A stretch of 64,000 nt of DNA from Shewanella gelidii (GTDB lineage Bacteria; Pseudomonadota; Gammaproteobacteria; Enterobacterales; Shewanellaceae), in assembly GCF_014647855.1 (NCBI RefSeq), contig NZ_BMPZ01000008.1:94314-158313 (forward strand), written 5' to 3'. A model generated the notes under the pieces. That model saw only the letters and a list, made by a program, of their open reading frames with translations. It was not told the origin of the DNA and searched no databases. Numbering within the stretch: position 1 is the first letter of the stretch; every line of letters begins with the position of its first letter. The translations under genes were made by a program, and so were the position numbers. Below, piece by piece: positions 38,147 to 49,464 of the stretch.

Positions 38147-39412
38147 ATGAACTTAACAGAATTAAAAGACACTTCAATTTCAGACCTCGTCTCCTTAGCA
38201 GAGAGCATGAAGCTAGAAAACATGGCTCGAGCTCGCAAGCAAGACATTATCTTCTCCATCTTAAAAGCTCATGCCAAAAGCGGCGAAGACATTTTTGGCG
38301 GCGGTGTGTTAGAAATATTGCAAGATGGTTTTGGCTTTCTTCGTAGCGCCGACGGCTCTTATCTCGCAGGACCGGACGATATTTATGTTTCCCCTAGCCA
38401 AATTCGTCGCTTTAATATGCGTACCGGTGACACCATTTTTGGTAAAATTCGTCCGCCAAAAGAAGGCGAACGTTACTTTGCACTATTAAAAGTTGCAGAA
38501 GTTAACTTCGATAGACCAGAAAACTCTCGTAACAAGATCCTATTCGAAAACCTGACACCACTGCATGCAGAAGATCGTTTGCGTATGGAACGTGGTAACG
38601 GCTCGACTGAAGACATCACTTCGCGCATCTTGGACTTGTGTTCACCAATTGGTAAAGGCCAGCGTGGTTTGATTGTTGCGCCACCAAAAGCCGGTAAAAC
38701 GTTGCTTTTACAAAACATGGCACAAAGCATTACTTACAACAATCCTGATGTAGTACTTATGGTATTGCTAATTGATGAGCGTCCTGAAGAAGTAACCGAG
38801 ATGCAACGCATGGTGAAAGGTGAAGTGATCGCTTCAACCTTCGATGAGCCTGCGAGTCGTCACGTGCAAGTCGCCGAAATGGTAATTGAAAAAGCCAAAC
38901 GCTTAGTTGAGCACAAAAAAGATGTTGTGATTCTTTTGGACTCGATTACTCGTCTAGCACGTGCTTATAACACGGTTATTCCATCATCAGGCAAAGTCTT
39001 AACCGGTGGTGTAGATGCAAACGCACTTCATCGTCCAAAGCGTTTCTTTGGTGCTGCTCGTAATATTGAGCACGGTGGAAGCTTAACCATTATTGCTACC
39101 GCACTGGTTGAAACCGGTTCGAAGATGGATGAAGTCATCTACGAAGAGTTCAAAGGTACAGGTAACCAAGAGCTTCACTTATCACGTAAAGCCGCTGAAA
39201 AACGCGTATTCCCAGCGATTGACTTTAATCGCTCAGGTACACGCCGCGAAGAGAAGCTGACCACACCTGATGAGCTGCAAAAAATGTGGATTTTACGCAA
39301 GATCCTCAACCCTATGGATGAAGTGACCGGCATGGAATTCTTGATTGATAAGCTTGCGATGACCAAGACCAATGACGAGTTCTTTACCGCAATGAAGCGC
39401 GCCAAGTCATAA
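38147..39412 (+). CDS. rho: Transcription termination factor Rho
   Basis: A 421-aa hexameric RNA helicase. The N-terminal RNA-binding domain ([34 protein letters not shown]) and ATPase domain with Walker A ([14 protein letters not shown]), Walker B ([16 protein letters not shown]), Q-loop and R-loop ([20 protein letters not shown]) are nearly identical to E. coli Rho. It follows trxA, the usual order, and is closed by a strong terminator. Confidence 0.98.
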   Translation: MNLTELKDTSISDLVSLAESMKLENMARARKQDIIFSILKAHAKSGEDIFGGGVLEILQDGFGFLRSADGSYLAGPDDIYVSPSQIRRFNMRTGDTIFGKIRPPKEGERYFALLKVAEVNFDRPENSRNKILFENLTPLHAEDRLRMERGNGSTEDITSRILDLCSPIGKGQRGLIVAPPKAGKTLLLQNMAQSITYNNPDVVLMVLLIDERPEEVTEMQRMVKGEVIASTFDEPASRHVQVAEMVIEKAKRLVEHKKDVVILLDSITRLARAYNTVIPSSGKVLTGGVDANALHRPKRFFGAARNIEHGGSLTIIATALVETGSKMDEVIYEEFKGTGNQELHLSRKAAEKRVFPAIDFNRSGTRREEKLTTPDELQKMWILRKILNPMDEVTGMEFLIDKLAMTKTNDEFFTAMKRAKS

Positions 39413-39435
39413 AAAACTGTGTCTGTTGAAACGAT

Positions 39436-39462
39436 AAAAGCCGCATAATTGCGGCTTTTTTT
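39436..39462 (+). terminator. Terminator behind rho
   Basis: AAAAGCCGCA, a 4-nt loop and TGCGGCTTTT form a 10-bp stem followed by further T. It lies 23 nt after the rho stop. Confidence 0.9.
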
Positions 39463-39541
39463 ATGCTGAGATTCCACTTTAAATTAAATATTGGCTGACG
39501 GATTTCTTCTTAATGTAACGATCCCACCTAACGCCCGAGCC

Positions 39542-40456
39542 TTACGTATTCAGCGACGCTAGTGCCTGCAGAACCCGTTTGCACTTTTGACGCAACATAT
39601 CACGTATAACAATGACCGCTGGTGTGACTTGTTCTCGCCCTGGGCACACTAAATACAGTTCAACTTCCTCTCCCCTGTACGCCGGCAAGACTTTCACGAC
39701 CCGCCGCGCATGCAAGTCACTTGCAAGATCAAGTGCAGACTTAAATACAATGCCACGCCCCGCAAGCGCCCATTTACGGGCGACCTCGCCATCATTGCAG
39801 CGTCGATTCCCTGATACACGAATTTTAAGTGATTGACCCTGATGCTCAAACCGCCATAAATCATGGGTTTTTTCACCGACTTGATAAAAAAGGCAATTGT
39901 GCTCAGCAAGTTCATGAATTGTTTTCGGGACACCAAAATGTTCAATATATGCCGGCGAGGCGCACAAAACGCGCCTAAACTCGCAAATCTTAAAGGCTAC
40001 CTGATTAGAATCTTTGGGCGCACCATAACGTAAGGCGATATCCACCTTGTCTTGAAAGAAATCAGAAAGTTGATCGCTTAAGCTTAGGTGAATCGCGAGC
40101 TCTGGATAATCATCCATCAATTCATCCAGCCAAGGCAGTAATAAATTCCGACCAAAATCTGATGACGTGGTGATGTTCAAGGTACCGGCAATCTTTCCTT
40201 GTTGATCTGCAACCGCTTGCTCCCCTTGTTTCAGTAACACTAGCGCTTGGCGACAGTTCAGCAAGTAACGTTCACCTTCTGCTGTTAAGCGGAGTCGTCG
40301 CGTGGAACGAACAAATAAAACAAAACCAAGCTGTTGCTCTAGTCGCTTCAGCGCTGCGCTCGCACTGGCTGGCGTCATGTCGAGTACGGTCGCTGCACTT
40401 GAAATGCTTCCGTAATCGGCCACTGCGATGAAGAGCTCTAAGTCATTTAATTGCAC
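39542..40456 (-). CDS. LysR-family transcriptional regulator
   Basis: A 304-aa LysR regulator from the GTG at 40456 (QLNDLELFIAVADYGSISSA), with GAGGTGG just upstream; earlier TTG or GTG codons in frame at 40489 and 40486 are less typical. It has an N-terminal winged helix-turn-helix (about 1-60) and a periplasmic-binding-like effector domain of the CrgA-like group. The effector is unknown. It lies 162-195 nt downstream of the frd-type operon in the same direction, which makes that operon a possible but unproven target. Confidence 0.88.
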   Translation of the reverse strand: MQLNDLELFIAVADYGSISSAATVLDMTPASASAALKRLEQQLGFVLFVRSTRRLRLTAEGERYLLNCRQALVLLKQGEQAVADQQGKIAGTLNITTSSDFGRNLLLPWLDELMDDYPELAIHLSLSDQLSDFFQDKVDIALRYGAPKDSNQVAFKICEFRRVLCASPAYIEHFGVPKTIHELAEHNCLFYQVGEKTHDLWRFEHQGQSLKIRVSGNRRCNDGEVARKWALAGRGIVFKSALDLASDLHARRVVKVLPAYRGEEVELYLVCPGREQVTPAVIVIRDMLRQKCKRVLQALASLNT

Positions 40457-40567
40457 ATCCACCTCAAAGCGAGCCTCAGTACTCACCAAAGCCAGCCATT
40501 ATGTTTAGCTATATCTTGAATAATGCACTCTACAAGGAGTTTGCAAAAAGCGTAAGCCTATACCCAT

Positions 40568-40587
40568 AAAAAGGCGGCATTGCCCGC
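40568..40587 (-). terminator. Possible terminator behind frdB
   Basis: On the minus strand a short GC stem (GCGG, 6-nt loop, CCGC) is followed by C and a run of five T. The stem is only 4 bp by strict pairing, so this is tentative. Confidence 0.4.
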
Positions 40588-40651
40588 ACTTCACAATAAA
40601 GCAACAGGGCAAACACAACATCAAAAAAACTGAAAACTGGTAGCAAGCAAC

Positions 40652-41416
40652 TTACAAAATTGTCGCGGCCATTTTTCTGCGCAAATAAGCAATTTGCTGC
40701 ATATGAGGCAGATCTTTCGGGCAATTGTCTTGGCAGCCTAACAACGTCATACAACCAAATACACCATCTTGATTCCCGATCACATGATAAAAGTCTTCAG
40801 CGGTTCGCCCATCTCGACTGTCTAATTCAAAACGCGCGATTTTCATCATGCCCACGGCACCAACAAAAGTTTCACGCATCTGCTTGGTCGCACATGCGGA
40901 GACACACACACCACACTCTACACATCGCTCAAGTTCATAAAGCGCTGCAGCTTGCTCCGGCGCCATAGGAGCCTCAATGCTGTGCACGTCAATTTCATGA
41001 TGATGAGGGTGCAGCCATAACTTTAGTCGCTCAGCGAGCTCACGCATAAACTTCCCAGTATCGACAGAAAGATCGCCAATTAATTCAAAACCAGGTAATG
41101 GCATCAGGGTAATGTCACCTTGTTTGAACTTGCTGGTCAAAGTGCGACAGGCCAAGGTTGGCAGGCCATTTATCACCATCGCGCAACTCCCACAAATCCC
41201 TGCTCGACAAACAAAGTCAAATTGCAAAGATGGATCTTGCTGCTGACGGATCTGATTTAACGCAATAAATATCGTCATCCCCGGCGTTTCACGCAGCTGG
41301 TAGACTTCAGTTCTTGGTTTGTCCCCTTTCTGCTGCGGATCATACCTAAAGATATGAAAGTTCAATAAACGCCCTGAGGCGTTTTCTGGTGACATTGAAG
41401 TTGTTTGTTGGTTCAT
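40652..41416 (-). CDS. frdB: Succinate dehydrogenase/fumarate reductase iron-sulphur subunit
   Basis: A 254-aa iron-sulphur protein from the ATG at 41416, with AGGGTGG upstream; the GTG at 41425 in the same frame is less likely. The [2Fe-2S] motif is CRAGICGSC plus a later Cys (TLACRTL), and the ferredoxin-like clusters use CVECGVCVSAC and CMTLLGCQDNCP. It passes electrons between the flavin and the dihaem membrane subunit. It is the last gene of the operon. Confidence 0.93.
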   Translation of the reverse strand: MNQQTTSMSPENASGRLLNFHIFRYDPQQKGDKPRTEVYQLRETPGMTIFIALNQIRQQQDPSLQFDFVCRAGICGSCAMVINGLPTLACRTLTSKFKQGDITLMPLPGFELIGDLSVDTGKFMRELAERLKLWLHPHHHEIDVHSIEAPMAPEQAAALYELERCVECGVCVSACATKQMRETFVGAVGMMKIARFELDSRDGRTAEDFYHVIGNQDGVFGCMTLLGCQDNCPKDLPHMQQIAYLRRKMAATIL

Positions 41417-41426
41417 CGGTGCCACC

Positions 41427-43427
41427 CTACTTTTTCAGGTTTAATTGTTGCTGCGGCTGCAGTCGGTCGACCAGCCTTTCATTGTCAGGCATAAGCTCCT
41501 CTGGGAGTTCAAATGCCATTAGCGCTTGCTGCTTCTGTTGACGCGTTGCTGTTTTTGGTAAGGCTGCCAAAATGGCTGTGATTTGCTGCTCACGGGCCTC
41601 GGTATCAGGATGAGCAATCGCATTATCAATCCCATAACCACGGTAGCCCGGGGGTAACTCCATCGCCATCACATCTAACGCTTCATAATTCAGCTGAGGT
41701 TCCAAGGCATTTTCATCAGGCCAAGTCGCCAACGTACGGTTCAACCACTCCTTATCGTTTCGTTGGGGATAATCCTCTCGGGCGTGTGCGCCACGGCTTT
41801 CGGTACGGGCCGCCGCGCCACATGCCACCGTAAGCGCGACTTTTAACATCCGCTTCACCCTTAGCGCTTCAACTAATTCTGGATTTGCATGACGCTTTTT
41901 GCATTGCAAGCCCAGTTGCTGTGAACGCTTTAATAAAGCCTGTAATGCTGCAACAGCCTGTTGTAATTCCGGGCCATTTCTAAATATACCTACGCGCTCC
42001 ATCATAACCTGCTGCATTTCTAGCTTTAATTGAAACGCGCTCTCTTTCCCTAGGCTCGTGAGCAATCCATCGATTTCAGCATTAACTGCATTCAACGCGC
42101 CATCCACTATCTCAGTGTTTATTTCTAAACTATTGTGCTGACAAAATTCGGCAACGTACTTACCAATAATCATGCCGCCGACAACCGTTTCAGCAAGTGA
42201 ATTGCCGCCAAGTCGGTTGAAGCCATGCATATCCCAACATGCGGCCTCTCCTACACTAAACAACCCCTTCAGTTGAGGGCTTTCACCGGTATGATCGGTC
42301 CGAATTCCCCCCATTGAATAGTGTTGGGTTGGTCGAACCGGGATCCACTCTTTAACGGGATCAATCCCAAGGAAGTTTTCACAGATCTCTTTCACTTCCC
42401 TTAAGTTTGTATCGATATGCTTTTTGCCTAGCAACGTTATGTCGAGCCACAGGTGGTTACCATATGGACTCTCGACCCCTTTGCCTTTACGCATATGCTC
42501 CGTCATTCGTCGTGAGACAACATCACGGGAGGCGAGTTCTTTTTTCTCCGGTTCATAATCAGGCATGAACCGGTAACCGTCTTTATCTCGCAATAAGCCG
42601 CCATCGCCTCGACACCCCTCGGTGGTCAAAATCCCCACAGGCACGATCGCTGTTGGGTGAAACTGTACAGCCTCCATATTACCCAACGCCGCAACGCCGG
42701 TTTCAAGTGCCAACGCTTGCCCAATCCCTTCACAAATAATGGCGTTTGTAGAGACCTCGTAAATACGACCATAGCCCCCCGTCGCAATCGTTGTAGCTTT
42801 GGCAACATAAGCCCGCAGCTCTCCGGTCACTAAACAGCGGGCAATCACCCCATGACAACGCTTTCCATCATGAATAAGTCGCAGTGCTTCCATACGCTCA
42901 TGCACCGGAATGTCCATCGAAATCGCTTTATTGTCGACCGCATACAACAGCGAATGCCCAGTACCGTCAGCGGTATAACAAGTTCGCCACTTTTTGGTCC
43001 CACCAAAATCTCGCGCGTTGATGAGTCCGTGGGCGGCTTCGGCCTCTTCTATTGTTACTTTTTCGGCATTCACAATCACGTCCCGCGGACCCGCGGTCAC
43101 GCGAGTCCAAGGAACTCCCCAGTTCGCAAGCTCGCGTACCGCCTTTGGTGCACAATGGGCAAACATACGCGCGACTTTCTGATCACATCCCCAATCAGAG
43201 CCTTTCACTGTATCTTGAAAGTGCACATCCTCATCATCGCCCATTCCTTTGGCTGTATTGCCAAGACTCGCCTGCATACCCCCTTGCGCTGCAGCAGAGT
43301 GGGAACGCTTAGCAGGGATCAACGACAACACTAGCGTATCTAAACCTTGCTCCTTTGAGGCAATGGCCACTCTTAAACCTGCTAGCCCAGCGCCGACCAC
43401 TAACGAATCGGTATAGATGAGTTTCAC
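41427..43427 (-). CDS. frdA: Succinate dehydrogenase/fumarate reductase flavoprotein subunit, Wolinella type
   Basis: A 666-aa flavoprotein, slightly longer than the Wolinella FrdA and well above E. coli FrdA. It has the FAD site [20 protein letters not shown], the covalent-FAD His in [28 protein letters not shown], and the active-site segment [16 protein letters not shown]. It interconverts succinate and fumarate; direction cannot be told from sequence. It lies 31 nt after a cytochrome b gene and directly before frdB. Confidence 0.93.
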   Translation of the reverse strand: MKLIYTDSLVVGAGLAGLRVAIASKEQGLDTLVLSLIPAKRSHSAAAQGGMQASLGNTAKGMGDDEDVHFQDTVKGSDWGCDQKVARMFAHCAPKAVRELANWGVPWTRVTAGPRDVIVNAEKVTIEEAEAAHGLINARDFGGTKKWRTCYTADGTGHSLLYAVDNKAISMDIPVHERMEALRLIHDGKRCHGVIARCLVTGELRAYVAKATTIATGGYGRIYEVSTNAIICEGIGQALALETGVAALGNMEAVQFHPTAIVPVGILTTEGCRGDGGLLRDKDGYRFMPDYEPEKKELASRDVVSRRMTEHMRKGKGVESPYGNHLWLDITLLGKKHIDTNLREVKEICENFLGIDPVKEWIPVRPTQHYSMGGIRTDHTGESPQLKGLFSVGEAACWDMHGFNRLGGNSLAETVVGGMIIGKYVAEFCQHNSLEINTEIVDGALNAVNAEIDGLLTSLGKESAFQLKLEMQQVMMERVGIFRNGPELQQAVAALQALLKRSQQLGLQCKKRHANPELVEALRVKRMLKVALTVACGAAARTESRGAHAREDYPQRNDKEWLNRTLATWPDENALEPQLNYEALDVMAMELPPGYRGYGIDNAIAHPDTEAREQQITAILAALPKTATRQQKQQALMAFELPEELMPDNERLVDRLQPQQQLNLKK

Positions 43428-43458
43428 ATGCGCTCCTTAATCTAAATATTTAAATGCA

Positions 43459-44130
43459 TTAACTTGCATGGGGCATAAATGCGACGAGTGATGCAAGGCC
43501 AACCAATATAAATATGGCACTGGCAATACTTTTGGCTTTTCGCAATTGAATTCGTGTCATGTCATCACCAGCAAGCCCCCACTTTAAGACGACTCGATAA
43601 ATACCAACAGCCGCGTGCAACTCGACCGCCAATAAAAGAGGCACGTAAAGCAACCATCCGCCTTGATTCCATATTCGATCGGCTGAACCATACGGGCCTA
43701 TCGTTTCAGGAGCGGCGCCCACCAGCCATAAATGAACCGGCGCTGCGAGCAGAACAATCACACCGGTTATTGCTTGCCAGCGCCATAATTTTGTATCTTC
43801 ATGGGGGATCACATGCATTTGTTTATTGAGCGCTCGCTGCTGCTTTAAAGTTAAAGGCAACTTATGCAAAGCAACCAGGACATGGAGTAAAATCAACACG
43901 CCGATAAGAACCGCCATCACGGTCACAACCCAAGGGTAACCATGACCATCGGCACTCAAGAAACTCAACTCCATAGTTTTGGCAACCCACTGCATCGCTT
44001 CCGCGCCAAGCAAGATCGATGCAACCAAACACAGGTGTACCCACAGGAAAATTGCCAGCAAAATCCCAGATATACTTTGAGTTAAGTCCAGCAAGCCACT
44101 CCATTTAACACGGTGCGTTTTTCGATTCAT
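43459..44130 (-). CDS. frdC: Dihaem cytochrome b subunit of succinate dehydrogenase/fumarate reductase, copy 1
   Basis: A 223-aa membrane protein with five hydrophobic helices, like Wolinella FrdC. The four haem-ligand histidines are in FLWVHLCL, LILLHVLVALHKLP, APVHLWL and VELHAAVGIYR. Two glutamates known to matter in the Wolinella enzyme are also present: one in AKTMELSF (Glu66 position) and one in AVELHAAVG (Glu180 position). It carries quinone chemistry and two haems b. It is the copy next to frdA. Confidence 0.9.
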   Translation of the reverse strand: MNRKTHRVKWSGLLDLTQSISGILLAIFLWVHLCLVASILLGAEAMQWVAKTMELSFLSADGHGYPWVVTVMAVLIGVLILLHVLVALHKLPLTLKQQRALNKQMHVIPHEDTKLWRWQAITGVIVLLAAPVHLWLVGAAPETIGPYGSADRIWNQGGWLLYVPLLLAVELHAAVGIYRVVLKWGLAGDDMTRIQLRKAKSIASAIFILVGLASLVAFMPHAS

Positions 44131-44358
44131 TCATGCTTCCTTGTTTCCATCAAAGCAAAAGCTTGTGTCGGACATGAGCACATGTCCTACATTGAACATA
44201 TGACGACTAAAGAAAATTTGCCTTTGCTAGTCCACTGTAACAGCCCGTGGCCGTGACCAACATTCGACGAATGCCGAAGCGATAGCTTGCAGCACAGGTT
44301 AAAATCCAAGGTTTCCCACCAGCAACCCAAGTACACTGCCAGAGCAAACCTTCAACGA

Positions 44359-45087
44359 TTAAATTTTAGAAATATATGGAGAAACCTGTGATGGTAAATC
44401 AAGCCCGATAACGACATACGCAAGTAAGCTCGCGCATCCAAGTAAAATTAAGTAAATAATCAGTAGTTTAATTACTTTTCGTAAAACGCTGCGATTGCTC
44501 ACTAGCCCCCATTTCACAGCGACTCGGTATAAGCCAATCAAGCCATGAATGACGACGGCTGGTAACAACAAAGCATAGAGTAACCAAAAGTTATCTTGCA
44601 CCACTCGAGCGGCTGATAAATTAGGGCCTATCTCGGGATGTAGGATCATGGTAAACAGATGGGCAGGCACCAAGAAAAATAGAATAAAACCCGTTGCCAA
44701 TTGCCAAAACCAAGCTTGGGTATCTTTATGCTTAACACACACAAGATGCCCCCTTAATGCCCGCCATTGTCCCAACTGCGATGGAAATCGACGCAGAGCC
44801 ATCGCAGCGTGCAACACCACAATGAGTAGCATAAACACAGAAAAGATTTGGGTAAATGCGCTAACCCCACGGCCATCATCAGTAAACAAACCGCCCTCGA
44901 GGATTTGCACTAAATGAAAGAAGACTTCTTTCCCCAAAAGAATGCTGGACTCAAAATGCAGGTGAAAAACCAAAAAGCTTGCCAACATTAAACCGGTCGC
45001 ACTTTGCAATTTATCCGCTCTTGCTGACCATGGGTGACCCGTTAATTGATAAGAAAATATTCGAGGAATGAGTGTTCGAGCAGTCAT
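44359..45087 (-). CDS. Dihaem cytochrome b subunit, diverged copy 2
   Basis: A 242-aa paralogue of the neighbouring cytochrome b and of Wolinella FrdC. The four haem histidines are kept (FLVFHLHF, VVLHAAMALRRFP, VPAHLFTM, VVIHGLIGLYR) and so is the Glu66-type residue (VQILEGGLF), but the Glu180 position is Val (PAVVIHG). It is first in the operon; 228 nt without recognisable features separate it from copy 1. It may form an alternative complex with the same FrdAB, or a second membrane anchor. The role is not known. Confidence 0.85.
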   Translation of the reverse strand: MTARTLIPRIFSYQLTGHPWSARADKLQSATGLMLASFLVFHLHFESSILLGKEVFFHLVQILEGGLFTDDGRGVSAFTQIFSVFMLLIVVLHAAMALRRFPSQLGQWRALRGHLVCVKHKDTQAWFWQLATGFILFFLVPAHLFTMILHPEIGPNLSAARVVQDNFWLLYALLLPAVVIHGLIGLYRVAVKWGLVSNRSVLRKVIKLLIIYLILLGCASLLAYVVIGLDLPSQVSPYISKI

Positions 45088-45245
45088 AAGGTTTACGGTT
45101 TACCTTCGGGTCAACTTAGCTTGGTAATAACCAGAGTATCAAGGAAACACAACAAACATCTTACTGGCAACCATTTATGCGACAAGCATCACCATTGACT
45201 GCACGCGCCTGCTGCAAAGATCACAAAAACGACCCGGAAATTTTG

Positions 45246-45262
45246 AATTGGTAAAACCAATT
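45246..45262. promoter_or_regulatory. Perfect palindrome of PdhR/GntR type
   Basis: AATTGGTAAAACCAATT is a perfect 7-3-7 palindrome matching the pattern ATTGGTnnnACCAAT known for E. coli PdhR and close to other GntR-family sites. It lies about 160 nt upstream of the frd-type operon (minus) and about 200 nt before prmA (plus). The rest of 45088-45461 holds a TATAAT for prmA at 45422-45427 and no clear promoter for the frd operon. Confidence 0.6.
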
Positions 45263-45421
45263 ACCCATAAATATCAGTGTATTAGCCAACAAGTACATCG
45301 AGGCCTCCGTTCATACAGTGGCTTGAGAACGTGAATACTAGCAAACGCCTTGGTGAGTCCAAACGCTATAAATACTTGGCGCTCAAGCTTGATATTACAC
45401 TGCAGTTTTTAACAGACTCGG

Positions 45422-45427
45422 TATAAT
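45422..45427 (+). promoter_or_regulatory. Likely -10 element of the prmA promoter
   Basis: A perfect TATAAT is followed by a GC-rich GGCGCG stretch. The start of transcription would fall near 45434, which rules out the ATG at 45426 as a start and supports the ATG at 45462. No clear -35 was found at 16-18 nt. Confidence 0.55.
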
Positions 45428-45461
45428 GGCGCGTCAATTTTTAATAAGTAGAGAATTCCCG

Positions 45462-46349
45462 ATGCCTTGGATCCAATTACGAATCAGTACCAGCAATGAA
45501 CATGCAGAGTTAATTGGCGATCTGCTGATGGAACAAGGTGCTGTATCAATCACTTTGGAAGACGGTAAAGATACGCCTATCTTTGAGCCTAAACTTGGTG
45601 AAACTCCCCTCTGGAAAGATACGGTTGTCATTGCATTATTTGATGCGGAAACCGATCTGACACCAACGGTTGAATTCCTCCAGTCGATGCCTATTTTGGG
45701 GCAAGACATGAAATACAAAATCGAACAAATTGAAGATAAAGATTGGGTTCGCGAATGGATGGACAACTTCCACCCTATTCAATTTGGAAAAAGGCTTTGG
45801 ATTTGCCCTAGCTGGCGAGATATTCCAGATCCAGAAGCCGTCAACGTTATCCTCGACCCTGGGCTTGCATTTGGTACCGGTACTCACCCCACAACCGCTT
45901 TATGTTTAGAGTGGCTTGATGCCCTAGATTTAACCGATAAACAAGTCATCGACTTCGGCTGTGGTTCAGGCATTCTTGCCGTCGCAGCACTCAAATTGGG
46001 CGCAGGGCAAGTCACAGGGATAGATATTGACTACCAAGCGATTGAAGCCTCTAAAGCCAATGCCGAGCGCAACCAAGTTGCAGATAAACTCGCCCTTTAC
46101 TTGCCAGAAGATCAACCGCAAAACCTTCAAGCAGAAATCTTGGTCGCTAATATTCTAGCGGGCCCACTTCGCGAATTAGCCCCTTTGATCGCCGAACGTG
46201 TTCAATCCGGAGGCAAGCTTGCACTGAGTGGTCTTCTTAAAGAACAAGCTGAAGAACTTTCAAGCCATTACAGCCAATGGTTTGTTATGGATGAACCCGC
46301 TCACAAAGACGATTGGAGTCGCTTGACAGGCGTACGTAAATCAAGCTAG
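45462..46349 (+). CDS. prmA: Ribosomal protein L11 methyltransferase PrmA
   Basis: A 295-aa SAM-dependent methyltransferase that modifies ribosomal protein L11. It starts at [17 protein letters not shown] (ATG 45462); a few codons upstream in frame lie in the promoter. Motifs: [38 protein letters not shown], the SAM site [18 protein letters not shown], and [10 protein letters not shown]. It precedes dusB and fis, a common gammaproteobacterial order. Confidence 0.96.
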   Translation: MPWIQLRISTSNEHAELIGDLLMEQGAVSITLEDGKDTPIFEPKLGETPLWKDTVVIALFDAETDLTPTVEFLQSMPILGQDMKYKIEQIEDKDWVREWMDNFHPIQFGKRLWICPSWRDIPDPEAVNVILDPGLAFGTGTHPTTALCLEWLDALDLTDKQVIDFGCGSGILAVAALKLGAGQVTGIDIDYQAIEASKANAERNQVADKLALYLPEDQPQNLQAEILVANILAGPLRELAPLIAERVQSGGKLALSGLLKEQAEELSSHYSQWFVMDEPAHKDDWSRLTGVRKSS

Positions 46350-46426
46350 CCGTTAGTCTATCCGGCACGGTTACTGACTTCTCAGCACTTAAAAGTCAAG
46401 AAAAAAAGTTGCATTTAGGTCATTTA

Positions 46427-46467
46427 TTGACCTTTTCAGCGGCGCAAAAAAGGCGTACTATAGCGCC
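46427..46467 (+). promoter_or_regulatory. Promoter of the dusB-fis operon
   Basis: TACTAT at 46456-46461 followed by AGCGCCCC looks like a -10 with a GC-rich discriminator, which is typical of stringently controlled promoters such as that of E. coli fis. TTGACC at 46427 is too far to be the -35; TTTTCA at 46434-46439, at 16 nt, is the better candidate. Confidence 0.5.
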
Positions 46468-46494
46468 CCTTTGAAGCGAAACGTGAAACCTAAA

Positions 46495-47786
<1,292 letters not shown>

Positions 47787-47812
47787 GACTATTTGTCTTA
47801 ATGATTGATTTC

Positions 47813-47845
47813 AAAGGGCTAGTCAGTAATGACTGGCCCTTTTTG
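47813..47845 (+). terminator. Terminator behind fis
   Basis: A stem of about 12 bp with one G-U pair (AGGGCTAGTCA / TGACTGGCCCT, 4-nt loop) is followed by TTTT. Confidence 0.88.
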
Positions 47846-48023
47846 CTTTTTAAAACCCACACATGACCCCACACTTAGTGTTCTGCTTGCATTAGTATGA
47901 ATAGCCACTGATTTACTAGACTCTTTTTCGTTAGATAAACTATCACAAACACGATTTATTCATCATGGGCATAAAAACGCCAAATCTTAGCTTCCAAGCA
48001 ATATGAGCAGACTTATGATCATG

Positions 48024-48194
48024 TCTGAGAGAATTTGTGCGGTTCCGAGCATCGATATATTGGACATCGATGTCGATTCGATTGCCGCATCGATAGCTCT
48101 TTTGATCAAGGCTGCCCAAGGCGAGAAATCAGATAAACCTACGCCGCATTCGATTGATGTGTCTAAGCCCCATGAAATAACGGCTTTGTTATAG
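48024..48194 (+). CDS. Small open frame of doubtful coding status
   Basis: A frame of 56 codons (63 if a slightly earlier ATG is used) encodes a slightly acidic peptide (MSERICAVPSIDILDIDVDS, then a hydrophobic stretch IAASIALLIKAA). No ribosome site is evident and nothing is recognised. The region is unusually rich in TCGAT. It lies in a 518-nt gap between fis and the kelch gene that otherwise holds only the fis terminator and a 6-bp inverted repeat (TTGGCT/AGCCAA, about 48248-48265) before the kelch gene. Confidence 0.2.
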   Translation, partial: SERICAVPSIDILDIDVDSIAASIALLIKAAQGEKSDKPTPHSIDVSKPHEITALL

Positions 48195-48304
48195 ATTCTA
48201 TCGATTATTGCTATCGCCGAAGAGGTATTGCAAGTTACTGATGAATTGGCTAATTTAAGCCAATATTTCGCAAATTCATATCTAACTGAGTATCACTAAA
48301 ACCT

Positions 48305-49432
48305 ATGAATAAAGTTACTCAAACCCTCATCACCACATCTGCTATTGTGCTTGGTTGGCTTTTTTCTGTCAGCGTATCTGCCGATTCAGCACGCTGGCCA
48401 GCACTGCCGGAACCGGTCAGTAATAATGCCGTAGCCAAAGTGAAGGTCAATGGTCGTGACATACTGTTAAGCTTCTTGGGCCTTGGGGCTGGCAAGGGCT
48501 ATGAAGATATTCACAATAAGGCGTGGAAGCTTGAATTAGATAAAGTGAATAGCCAATGGCAAGCGATTGAGCCCGTTCCCCATGCGAACCCTATCGCCGG
48601 ACGTTTGGCTGCAATTGCAGTGGGTATTGACGATCAGGCCTATGTTTTTGGTGGCTTTACCGTCGATAAAAAGCATCATGAGGTTTCGACCCAAGACAAC
48701 TATCGTTACGATGTCCGCGCAAATAGTTATGGCCGCATTGCTGATATGCCTGTGGCGGTCGATGATGTCGCCCTCGTCACTTACCAAAATCGTTATATCT
48801 ACCTTTTAGGCGGCTGGCACCAACACGGCAACGTCAACTTAGTGCAGGTCTATGACACCCTAAACAATACTTGGTCACAAGCAACGCCGATCCCCGCACC
48901 AGCAGTTTTTGGACAAGCGGCTGGAATTGTCGATAACCAGTTAGTGCTGTGCGATGGCGTAACCGTCACGCCCATGCTGAAACAAGCTCGTACTTTTACG
49001 GCTTCTCCTGTTTGTTTATTTGGTAAAATTCGTCGCGACAATCATCTACGCATCGATTGGCAGCTTATTCCCCATTATTCTGTCGCCACCAAACAACAGG
49101 GCACAACGGCTCAACAAGCCGTGGCACACTACCGCATGGCCGCGACAGGCGCTGCTCGTCAGCATCAAATCATCTTTTTAGGGGGAAGTGACAATCCGTA
49201 CAACTATGATGGCATTGGATATAATAATTTGCCGAGCCAAGCGTCGAACAGGTTGTATCGCTTTGATTTACGTCGCCAACAATGGCTTGCGCCGCAACAA
49301 ATAACCACTGGAAGTATGGATCACCGGGGATTAATACTGTATCACGGCATGCTGCTCACCGTGGGAGGCATGGTCAATCCACAACAAGTGACAAACCAAG
49401 TGCTAGCAACTCCCCTACCTCGAGGACGTTAA
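48305..49432 (+). CDS. Exported kelch-repeat protein (N-acetylneuraminate epimerase-like)
   Basis: A 375-aa protein with a signal peptide (about 1-26) and kelch-type blades, seen as repeated hydrophobic-GG motifs: AYVFGGFT, IYLLGGWH, IIFLGGSD and LLTVGGMV. The layout resembles the YjhT/NanM beta-propeller mutarotases that convert N-acetylneuraminate anomers, but no sialic acid genes are near, so the substrate is open. It is transcribed alone and ends in a strong terminator. Confidence 0.75.
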   Translation: MNKVTQTLITTSAIVLGWLFSVSVSADSARWPALPEPVSNNAVAKVKVNGRDILLSFLGLGAGKGYEDIHNKAWKLELDKVNSQWQAIEPVPHANPIAGRLAAIAVGIDDQAYVFGGFTVDKKHHEVSTQDNYRYDVRANSYGRIADMPVAVDDVALVTYQNRYIYLLGGWHQHGNVNLVQVYDTLNNTWSQATPIPAPAVFGQAAGIVDNQLVLCDGVTVTPMLKQARTFTASPVCLFGKIRRDNHLRIDWQLIPHYSVATKQQGTTAQQAVAHYRMAATGAARQHQIIFLGGSDNPYNYDGIGYNNLPSQASNRLYRFDLRRQQWLAPQQITTGSMDHRGLILYHGMLLTVGGMVNPQQVTNQVLATPLPRGR

Positions 49433-49464
49433 CAACAGCAATAGCTTTAAGTATTTAACGCCAA

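Noticed and set aside
42852..43334. Open frame of 160 codons on the plus strand.
   Set aside because: It is an antisense shadow of frdA, whose motifs are conserved over the same bases.
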